A DNA stretch of 5,296 nt from an uncultured Acetatifactor sp. (GTDB lineage Bacteria; Bacillota; Clostridia; Lachnospirales; Lachnospiraceae), in assembly GCA_910578215.1 (NCBI GenBank), contig CAJTPH010000047.1, positions 323 to 5,618 of the forward strand. The letters run 5' to 3'. Below are positions 1 to 5,109 of the stretch, one piece after another. Made by a program: the position numbers and the translations under genes. Each line of letters starts with the position of its first letter. The first letter of the stretch is position 1. The notes below the pieces were generated by a model. It did no database searches, was not told the DNA's origin, and saw only the letters and a list, made by a program, of their open reading frames with translations.

Positions 1-402
1 TCCTGCGTCGTTTTCAATGGTCAGATGTCTCGCGGTGAAATCGTGGGTGTCGATGCGCACGGAGGCAGTGCGGAAGGTGCCCCTGTTATCGCCCTCCGGC
101 ATGATATCCATAGCGCCGTCGCCGTAGACGATTCGCACGTCATCGCGGCTTTCACCCTCGCCCTGAAGGGTCAGGCCCGGGCGGGTGATGACCAGCTTTT
201 CCCGGTAGTCGCCCTTTCCAATATGGATAATCACGGGCGGAATGTCCGGCCTGGGGGCGGGAAAGGCCTTTGCCTCCTGGGTGGCGCCTTCCGTGGCTAT
301 GGAGCCGGGGCAGGAAAGGGATTCCAGAGCCGCTGCGACGGTGTCAAAGCAGGGTGTGTGTCCCGGAATGTTTACATAGATGTGCTGGGTTTCGTTGTTC
401 AT
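1..402 (-). CDS. Pectinesterase (pectin methylesterase, CE8 family), N-terminal 134 residues; 3' part beyond the window
   Basis: Enzymes of this family remove methyl esters from homogalacturonan, giving pectate and methanol and opening pectin to lyases and hydrolases. Reading the minus strand from ATG at 402-400 gives an open frame to the window edge. It starts MNNETQHIYVNIPG and continues into family-typical sequence: VIIHIGKGDYREKL (residues 57-70, with the GxYxE motif at 64-68), LTLQGEG (77-83), YGDG (93-96), GTFRTAS (108-114) and DFTARHLTIENDAG at the edge. The catalytic Gln, Asp and Arg regions lie outside the window. There is no signal peptide, so the protein is probably cytoplasmic and acts on imported oligomers (inference). 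An insert rich in Ala, Pro and Glu at about 31-55 separates the first beta strand from the core. An AAGGAG Shine-Dalgarno (410-415) sits 7 nt before the ATG. The gene is divergent from secA. The family call is firm; the exact substrate is not. Confidence 0.9.
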   Translation of the reverse strand, partial: MNNETQHIYVNIPGHTPCFDTVAAALESLSCPGSIATEGATQEAKAFPAPRPDIPPVIIHIGKGDYREKLVITRPGLTLQGEGESRDDVRIVYGDGAMDIMPEGDNRGTFRTASVRIDTHDFTARHLTIENDAG

Positions 403-482
403 GAGTGTACTCCTTGTGGTATGATTGCTGTGGGCGCTGCCTGGTTAGGCTTTGTTTTTGTGCCCTGTCAAATTCTCTTATC

Positions 483-511
483 ATTATAATTTTTATGGCA
501 GCGGTTGTCAA
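483..511 (-). promoter_or_regulatory. Consensus sigma-A promoter for the pectinesterase gene
   Basis: On the minus strand, TTGACA (511-506) and TATAAT (488-483) are separated by exactly 17 nt, matching the housekeeping consensus at all twelve positions. Transcription would start near 476 and give a leader of about 73 nt before the ATG at 402. A second TTGACA (471-466), 40 bp downstream, has no acceptable -10 partner. A promoter this strong on a catabolic gene suggests repression by a regulator, but no operator is proven. Confidence 0.8.
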
Positions 512-523
512 ATGCCCGGTATA

Positions 524-537
524 CATGATATATCATG
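524..537. promoter_or_regulatory. 14-bp perfect palindrome upstream of the pectinesterase promoter; possible operator
   Basis: CATGATATATCATG is a perfect inverted repeat. Its near edge lies 12 bp upstream of the pectinesterase -35 box, a position where activators or repressors often bind. The adjacent GTATAC (518-523) is also palindromic. No regulator can be named from the sequence, and short AT-rich palindromes also arise by chance. Confidence 0.3.
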
Positions 538-666
538 AAGATGAGCTCAGAAAGGGTCTTGGATATGACCAAATGAATTGGTATGTGCCGATAAAGCTGA
601 AAAATGGTTTTCACGCACTTGTATGAGGATATTCCCGATGAGCTGACAAAGCGAAATTATTATTAA
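525..666 (+). pseudogene. Possible 3' remnant of an unknown gene, broken by a frameshift
   Basis: From 525 one frame reads MIYHEDELRKGLGYDQMNWY and continues VPIKLKNGFHALV to a TGA at 624-626. The overlapping next frame, open from 601, reads HLYEDIPDELTKRNYY and stops with TAA at 664-666. Joined near 605-620 they look like the charged, coding-like tail of one protein. No Shine-Dalgarno precedes either part, and the left end overlaps the control region of the divergent gene, so neither is likely to be expressed as it stands. I do not recognise the family. It may be chance in spacer DNA. Confidence 0.2.
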
Positions 667-735
667 CTTTTTGATAAATCCAGAATTTTTAACAGTATGT
701 TTACAAAATGTTTAATGCTTGAAGAAAGCTTTGTG

Positions 736-764
736 TTGAATCTTGCAAATAAATCTGTTACAAT
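736..764 (+). promoter_or_regulatory. secA promoter with extended -10
   Basis: TTGAAT (736-741), a 17-nt spacer and TACAAT (759-764) form a good sigma-A promoter. A TG one base before the -10 (756-757) makes it an extended -10. The 80 bp upstream are strongly AT-rich (655-735), which could help as an UP-like element. The predicted start near 771 gives a leader of about 95 nt before secA. No competing promoter of similar quality lies between here and secA. Confidence 0.75.
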
Positions 765-796
765 TAAGGCTAGTTTTTTATAACATCCAATATCAC

Positions 797-813
797 CCGG
801 CTTAATCTGCCGG
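797..813 (+). other. Small hairpin in the secA leader
   Basis: CCGGC (797-801) pairs with GCCGG (809-813) around a 7-nt loop, about 25 nt after the predicted transcription start. There is no U-run behind it, so it is not a terminator. It might stabilise the mRNA or have no role. Confidence 0.3.
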
Positions 814-832
814 ATCGGACAGGCGGAACGGA

Positions 833-869
833 ATGGATAGGATAAAAGAAAGGCATGGATAAGAAGTGA
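833..869 (+). other. Two tiny reading frames ending at the secA start
   Basis: ATG at 833 opens a nine-codon frame (MDRIKERHG) that stops with TAA at 860-862, in the secA frame and 3 nt before the secA GTG. ATG at 855 opens a four-codon frame (MDKK) whose TGA (867-869) overlaps the secA GTG (866-868). secA itself lacks a well-spaced strong Shine-Dalgarno: the nearest purine tract, AAAGAAAGG at 845-853, is 12 nt away. Translational coupling through one of these frames is possible, but neither has a convincing ribosome binding site. They are too short to resemble SecM-type arrest peptides. Confidence 0.2.
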
Positions 870-3433
870 AGGTAATAGATAAGATATTTGGGACACACAG
901 CGAGAGGGAGATCAAGAGGATACGCCCGCTGGTAGAAAAAATCGAGAGCATGCGTCCGGAAATGATGGAGCGCACCGACGAGGAGCTTCGGGAGAAGACA
1001 GGAGAGTTCAAGAAACGACTGGCGGAGGGCGAGACTCTGGACGATCTGCTTCCGGAGGCGTTTGCCGTGGTTCGGGAGGCTGCCAGAAGGGTGCTGAACA
1101 TGGAGCACTTCCCGGTACAGCTGATGGGCGGTATTATCCTGCATCAGGGCCGTATTGCGGAAATGCGTACCGGCGAGGGAAAAACGCTGGTTATGACGCT
1201 GCCCTCCTATCTGAACGCTCTGGAGGGAAAGGGCGTTCATGTGGTGACGGTCAACGATTACCTGGTGAAGCGTGACGCTGAGTGGATGGGCCAGGTTCAT
1301 GAGTTTCTGGGGCTGACGGTGGGATATATTCTCAACAGTATGACCAGCGAGGAGCGCCAGAAGGCTTACGGCTGCGACATCACCTATGTGACAAACAATG
1401 AGCTGGGCTTCGATTACCTGCGTGACAATATGGTAATTTACAAGGAGCAGCTTGTCCTGAGAGACCTGCACTTTGCAATTATCGACGAGGTGGACTCGGT
1501 GCTGATCGACGAGGCGCGGACGCCCCTTATTATTTCCGGGCAGAGCGGCAAATCCACTGCACTGTACGAGATGTGCGACCTGCTGGCGCGCCGGATGCAG
1601 AGGGGCGACGACGTGGCGGAGCTGTCCAAGATGGACGCCATCATGGGTGTCGTCCAGGAGGAGACAGGCGACTTTATCGTCAACGAGAAGGATAAGGTCA
1701 TCAACCTGACGGAGGCAGGCGTCAAGAAGGTGGAGGACTTCTTCCATATCGACAACTTTGCGGACCCTGAAAATCTGGAGATCCAGCATAATATCGTGCT
1801 GGCGCTGCGCGCCCATAATCTGATGTTCCGGGATCAGGACTATGTGGTGAAGGATGATCAGGTGCTGATTGTAGACGAATTCACCGGGCGTATCATGCCG
1901 GGACGCCGTTACTCCGACGGCCTCCATCAGGCTATCGAGGCAAAGGAGCATGTAAAGGTAAAGAGGGAGAGCAAGACGCTTGCCACCATTACCTTCCAGA
2001 ATTTCTTTAATCTGTTCGAGAAAAAGTGCGGCGCCACGGGTACCGCCCTGACGGAGGAAAAGGAGTTCCGGGAAATCTACGGCATGGACGTGGTGGAGAT
2101 TCCCACCAACCGTGCTGTGGTCAGAGAGGATCTTCAGGATGCCGTCTATAAAACCAAGCCGGAGAAATTAAAGGCGATTGTGGATGCCGTGGAGGCTGCC
2201 CACGAGAAGGGACAGCCGGTGCTGGTGGGCACGATCACCATCGAGGCCAGCGAGGAGCTGAGCAAGCTGCTTCAGAAGCAGGGCATTCAGCACAAGGTCC
2301 TGAACGCAAAGTTCCACGAGCTGGAGGCGGAGATCGTGGCGGACGCAGGAGTGCACGGCGCCGTTACCATTGCCACAAACATGGCGGGGCGCGGTACGGA
2401 TATCAAGCTGGACGATGAGGCAAGGGCGGCGGGCGGTCTTAAGATCGTCGGAACGGAGCGCCATGAGTCCAGGCGTATTGACAATCAGCTGCGCGGGCGT
2501 TCCGGGCGTCAGGGAGACCCCGGAGAGTCCAAGTTTTATATTTCCCTGCAGGATGAGCTGATGAGGCTGTTCGGCTCGGAGCGGCTTATTTCCATGTTTA
2601 ACGCCATGGGAATTCCCGAGGGGCAGGAGATCGAGCACAAGATCCTGACCAGCGCCATCGAGTCCGCGCAGAAGAAGATAGAGAACAACAACTTCGGCAT
2701 CCGTAAAAATCTGCTGGAATACGACCGTGTCATGAGCGAGCAGCGCGAGATTATCTATGACGAGCGCCGCAGGGTTTTAAACGGCGAGAGCATGAGAGAT
2801 TTTATATACAAGATGATCACGGATATCGTGGAGAACTGCGTGGACATCAGCATCAACGAGGACGAGGAGGTAGAGAACTGGAATTTCAACGAGTTGAACA
2901 CCCTGCTTATACCCACCGTGCCTCTGGAGCCTGTGACGGCGGCGAGAGTGAAAACACCCAAGAAGAACGGCTTAAAGCAGCAGCTTAAGGAGGAGGCGGT
3001 GAAGCTTTATGAGAGCAAGGAGGCCGAGTTCCCCAACGCCGAGGCGATCCGTGAGCTGGAGCGGGTGATCCTTTTGAAGGTTATCGACAGGAAGTGGATG
3101 GATCATATCGACGATATGGAGCAGCTTCGCCAGGGCATCGGCCTGCAGGCGTACGGGCAGAGAGATCCTCTTGTTGAATATAAGATGAACGGCTACAATA
3201 TGTTTGACGAGATGACCCAGAACATCAAGGAGGAGACGGTCAGGCTTTTGTTCCATGTGAAGGTGGAGCAGAAGGTAGAGAGGGAGCAGGTGGCGAAGGT
3301 CACGGGCACGAACAAGGACGATTCCGTGCCGAAGGGGCCTGTGAAGCGCGAGAATGCCAAGGTATATCCCAACGATCCCTGCCCCTGCGGCAGCGGCAGG
3401 AAATATAAGCAGTGCTGCGGACGCAAGGCCTAA
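866..3433 (+). CDS. secA: Protein translocase ATPase subunit SecA
   Basis: SecA is the motor that binds preproteins and pushes them through the SecYEG channel by ATP hydrolysis; it cycles between cytosol and membrane. The 855-residue protein has every expected part: Walker A GEGKT (103-107) after QLMGG, Walker B IDEVD (206-210) and DEARTPLIISGQ (215-226), the preprotein cross-linking domain (about 225-365), GATGTA (389-394), NBD2 with NMAGRGTDIKL (505-515) and the arginine-finger region RHESRRIDNQLRGRSGRQGD (532-551), the scaffold helix around 737-773, and a C-terminal zinc site with Cys 839, 841, 850 and 851 (CxC-x8-CC). The length is normal for Firmicutes and no large insert is present. The start is GTG: an in-frame TAA lies at 860-862, and the N-terminus MKVIDKIFG fits the family. 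The intact zinc tail and full motif set argue for the housekeeping SecA rather than a SecA2. prfB follows 144 nt downstream, probably in one operon. Confidence 0.99.
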   Translation: MKVIDKIFGTHSEREIKRIRPLVEKIESMRPEMMERTDEELREKTGEFKKRLAEGETLDDLLPEAFAVVREAARRVLNMEHFPVQLMGGIILHQGRIAEMRTGEGKTLVMTLPSYLNALEGKGVHVVTVNDYLVKRDAEWMGQVHEFLGLTVGYILNSMTSEERQKAYGCDITYVTNNELGFDYLRDNMVIYKEQLVLRDLHFAIIDEVDSVLIDEARTPLIISGQSGKSTALYEMCDLLARRMQRGDDVAELSKMDAIMGVVQEETGDFIVNEKDKVINLTEAGVKKVEDFFHIDNFADPENLEIQHNIVLALRAHNLMFRDQDYVVKDDQVLIVDEFTGRIMPGRRYSDGLHQAIEAKEHVKVKRESKTLATITFQNFFNLFEKKCGATGTALTEEKEFREIYGMDVVEIPTNRAVVREDLQDAVYKTKPEKLKAIVDAVEAAHEKGQPVLVGTITIEASEELSKLLQKQGIQHKVLNAKFHELEAEIVADAGVHGAVTIATNMAGRGTDIKLDDEARAAGGLKIVGTERHESRRIDNQLRGRSGRQGDPGESKFYISLQDELMRLFGSERLISMFNAMGIPEGQEIEHKILTSAIESAQKKIENNNFGIRKNLLEYDRVMSEQREIIYDERRRVLNGESMRDFIYKMITDIVENCVDISINEDEEVENWNFNELNTLLIPTVPLEPVTAARVKTPKKNGLKQQLKEEAVKLYESKEAEFPNAEAIRELERVILLKVIDRKWMDHIDDMEQLRQGIGLQAYGQRDPLVEYKMNGYNMFDEMTQNIKEETVRLLFHVKVEQKVEREQVAKVTGTNKDDSVPKGPVKRENAKVYPNDPCPCGSGRKYKQCCGRKA

Positions 3434-3435
3434 AA

Positions 3436-3495
3436 AGATGTAAAGAACATCTAAGCTTGTAAAGGACACAAGCTAAGATATTCTAAGTTACATCT
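3436..3495. repeat. Long nested imperfect hairpin between secA and prfB
   Basis: Starting 3 nt after the secA stop, three paired blocks nest around a 7-nt loop (3461-3467): AGATGTAA (3436-3443) with TTACATCT (3488-3495), AGAACATCT (3444-3452) with AGATATTCT (3476-3484, one mismatch), and AGCTTGT (3454-3460) with ACAAGCT (3468-3474). About 23 base pairs form, with two mismatches and a 3-nt bulge at 3485-3487. The 5' arm also contains its own small hairpin, and TGTAAAGRACA occurs twice (3439-3449 and 3459-3469). No T-run follows on the plus strand; on the minus strand the stem is followed by TTTTT. It could be a dispersed palindromic element, an RNA-processing or stability structure, or a minus-strand terminator. 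Confidence 0.6.
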
Positions 3496-3497
3496 CG

Positions 3498-3518
3498 AAG
3501 AACCGCTTCGCGATTCTT
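3498..3518 (+). other. Second hairpin in the secA-prfB spacer
   Basis: AAGAA (3498-3502) pairs with TTCTT (3514-3518) and CGC (3504-3506) with GCG (3510-3512), with a C-A mismatch between them and a TTC loop. It begins 2 nt after the long hairpin, so the two may be parts of one element. There is no U-run, hence no sign of termination before prfB. Confidence 0.4.
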
Positions 3519-3577
3519 ACGGCTGGGGAACAGGCTGCGGTTTTGAAAAATTATAATATAGAAAGAGGTGACGCAGA

Positions 3578-4709
3578 GTGGTAGAACTTGATCAGATGAA
3601 ATCTGAAATTTTGACTTACGAAACTCCATTGGCGGAAGTGAGGGATTCACTTTAACCTTGCTGACAGGTCAAAAAGGATAGAGGAATTGGAGATGGAGAT
3701 GGAGGCGCCCGGCTTCTGGGACGACCCGGACCGCTCCAACGCCAAGATGAAGGAACTGAAAAACCTGAAGGATATCGTAGAGGAATGCAGCGGGCTCTTT
3801 ACGCAGTATGACGATATTCTGACCCTGATTGAAATGGGCTATGAGGAGGAAGACGACTCCATGGCGGCGGAAATCCGCGTTGAAATGGACGAATTTATCG
3901 CCAAGTTTGAGGAGCTTCGCATGGGCACGCTTCTGTCAGGGGACTATGATAAAAACAATGCCATTTTAAAGCTTAACGCGGGGGCCGGCGGTACGGAGAG
4001 CTGCGATTGGTGCAGCATGCTTTACCGCATGTATACCAGGTGGGCGGAGCGCAAGGGCTTTGAGGTGGAGGTGCTTGATTACCTGGACGGCGACGAGGCG
4101 GGCATCAAGTCGGTGACCTTTCAGGTGAACGGCATTAACGCATATGGATATATGAAGTCCGAGAAGGGCGTGCACAGGCTGGTGCGTATATCTCCCTTCA
4201 ACGCGCAGGGAAAGAGGCAGACCTCTTTTGTATCGCTGGACGTAATGCCGGATATCGAGGAAGATCTGGATGTGGAAATCGACGAAAAGGATCTTCGCAT
4301 CGATACCTACCGAAGCAGCGGCGCGGGCGGACAGCATATCAACAAGACATCCTCCGCGGTCCGCATCACCCACATCCCTACGGGGACCGTGGTACAGTGC
4401 CAGAACGAGAGGAGCCAGTTCCAGAACAAGGACAAGGCCATGCAGATGCTGAAGGCAAAGCTGTATCTGTTAAAGCAGGAGGCCAATGTGGAAAAGCTCT
4501 CCGATATCAGGGGCGAGATCAAGGATATCGCGTGGGGCAATCAGATCCGTTCCTATGTGCTGCAGCCCTATAAAATGGTTAAGGATCTGCGGACGGACGT
4601 GGAGACGGGCAATGCCGACGCGGTTCTGGACGGGGCGCTGGATCCCTTTATCAACGGATATCTGAAGTGGATTAATATAAAGAATAACAGGGATGGAGGA
4701 GCAGTGTAA
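3578..4709 (+). CDS. prfB: Peptide chain release factor 2, made by programmed +1 frameshift (join 3578-3652, 3654-4709)
   Basis: RF2 recognises UGA and UAA in the ribosomal A site and triggers peptide release. The zero frame starts at GTG 3578, 6 nt after the AAAGAGGTGA Shine-Dalgarno (3562-3571); an in-frame TGA at 3569 excludes an earlier start. It runs 25 codons to CTT, meets TAA at 3653-3655, and continues in the +1 frame from AAC at 3654, giving VRDSL-NLADRSKRIEELE. The joined protein is 376 residues. In this numbering the anticodon-like tripeptide SPF falls at 205-207 and the catalytic GGQ at 250-252, the same numbers as in E. coli RF2, which supports the join. Residue 246 is Ser, an active-type residue there (E. 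coli K-12 has Thr). The N-terminal coiled domain (EAPGFWDDP) is intact. An RF1 is excluded by SPF, and PrfH is excluded by the full N-terminal domain. The last two sense codons and the stop lie inside a terminator hairpin. Confidence 0.98.
3641..3656 (+). promoter_or_regulatory. prfB autoregulatory +1 frameshift site with UAA stop
   Basis: The codons read AGG GAT TCA CTT TAA C. CTT followed by T is the usual slippery site, where the Leu tRNA moves from CUU to UUU. AGGG (3641-3644) lies in the register of the first four bases of the E. coli AGGGGG stimulator, but the next two bases are A and T, so pairing with 16S rRNA is shortened. The stop is TAA, where nearly all known prfB sites have TGA. 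Since RF1 also reads UAA, feedback here should sense both release factors rather than RF2 alone (inference). Confidence 0.9.
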
Positions 4710-4723
4710 GCTGCTCCTTTTTT
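4698..4723 (+). terminator. Intrinsic terminator overlapping the prfB stop codon
   Basis: GGAGCAG (4698-4704) pairs with CTGCTCC (4711-4717) around a 6-nt loop that contains the prfB TAA, followed directly by six T (4718-4723). The 5' arm encodes the end of RF2. A ribosome paused at the stop would mask the stem, so termination may depend on ribosome release there (inference). Confidence 0.9.
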
Positions 4724-4750
4724 AGTTTGCGCGCCAAGGGCGCTGAAAAG

Positions 4751-4794
4751 AAAAATGCCGGCAGGGAAGACAGAATCTGTGCCGGCATTTTTTT
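4751..4794. terminator. Second, bidirectional intrinsic terminator after prfB
   Basis: AAAAATGCCGGCA (4751-4763) pairs with TGCCGGCATTTTT (4780-4792) around a 16-nt loop, and seven T (4788-4794) follow. The A-run on the other side lets it work in both directions. It backs up the terminator 28 nt upstream and insulates the unit that starts at 4851. Confidence 0.9.
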
Positions 4795-4850
4795 AAACGT
4801 GCTTTGAAAAACGAGCTAAGACTAAAACGTAGCAAAATTTTGGAATGGGC

Positions 4851-4879
4851 TTGACACGGACGACAAATAAAACTATAAT
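4851..4879 (+). promoter_or_regulatory. Consensus sigma-A promoter for the downstream unit
   Basis: TTGACA (4851-4856), 17 nt and TATAAT (4874-4879) match the consensus at all positions. Transcription should start near 4886, leaving a leader of about 224 nt before the secreted-protein gene at 5110. That length leaves room for the small reading frame and hairpin listed separately. Confidence 0.85.
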
Positions 4880-4937
4880 ATAAAAATAGGGAAAAGTATG
4901 CAAATATTTTGTTAAAACTAACAGGAAAGGAGGGAAG

Positions 4938-5102
4938 ATGGGAGACACGATTTTACAAAATGACAATTTATTTGCCTGAAACTTCCAGTCAGTATGTGCA
5001 ACATTGTATACGGCGGTTCTGGCTTTAATTGAACTGCCGACGCTTTTTTTCATCTTGATGAGCTTTGTTGACAAAGAAAAAATAAAAAGGAGGAAAGAGT
5101 AA
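4938..5102 (+). pseudogene. Small membrane-protein reading frame interrupted by an in-frame UGA
   Basis: A strong Shine-Dalgarno (AAAGGAGG, 4927-4934) sits 3 nt before ATG 4938. The frame reads MGDTILQNDNLFA and meets TGA at 4977-4979. It then stays open for 40 more codons to TAA at 5100-5102: NFQSVC, then a hydrophobic stretch of about 24 residues (ATLYTAVLALIELPTLFF and on to FV, codons 21-44) and a basic tail DKEKIKRRKE. That is the layout of a one-helix membrane peptide with its C-terminus inside. Possible readings are a nonsense mutation from TGG, a sequencing error, UGA recoding, or a free-standing 13-residue leader peptide with a chance open frame behind it. No start with a ribosome site lies after the UGA. 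The last codons contain AGGAGG, near the next gene. I do not recognise the family. Confidence 0.35.
5011..5050 (+). terminator. Terminator-like hairpin with T7 run in the leader; possible attenuator
   Basis: CGGCGGTTC (5011-5019) pairs with GAACTGCCG (5031-5039), nine pairs with one G-U, around an 11-nt loop. After ACGC come seven T (5044-5050). It lies between the promoter at 4851 and the gene at 5110, so termination here would cut off that gene. The 4-nt gap before the T-run weakens it as an intrinsic terminator. The T-run would also be coding (Leu-Phe-Phe) if the small frame is real. Confidence 0.35.
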
Positions 5103-5109
5103 AGAAGGT

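Noticed and set aside
25..489. 154-codon plus-strand frame at the left end
   Set aside because: It is the shadow of the pectinesterase gene, whose motifs are read on the minus strand, and it has no ribosome site.
770..1951. 393-codon open frame on the minus strand
   Set aside because: It lies antisense to secA, whose full motif set is certain. Long antisense frames are common opposite GC-rich genes, and it crosses the secA leader.
3552..3557. TATAAT just upstream of prfB, as a separate prfB promoter
   Set aside because: No -35-like hexamer lies 15-18 nt upstream and there is no TG extension. It is more likely AT-rich spacer before the ribosome site.
3650..3656. Random frameshift mutation or sequencing error in prfB
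   Set aside because: The shift falls exactly at the conserved CTT-T position of the family, with the expected N-terminal sequence on both sides and SPF and GGQ in E. coli numbering after the join.
4731..4743. GCGCC-AAG-GGCGC hairpin between the two terminators
   Set aside because: It is short, has a 3-nt loop and no T-run, and sits between two much better terminators. It is probably incidental.
4898..4915. Five-codon frame MQIFC in the leader after the promoter at 4851
   Set aside because: It is too short to judge, and the purine tract before it is weak beside the strong ribosome site at 4927-4934.
4977..5039. Selenocysteine reading of the in-frame UGA with the hairpin at 5011-5039 as a SECIS
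   Set aside because: The apical loop starts 40 nt after the UGA, beyond the usual bacterial range. Nearby residues do not form a known redox motif, and the T-run suggests a terminator. A G in the second loop position is the only point in favour.
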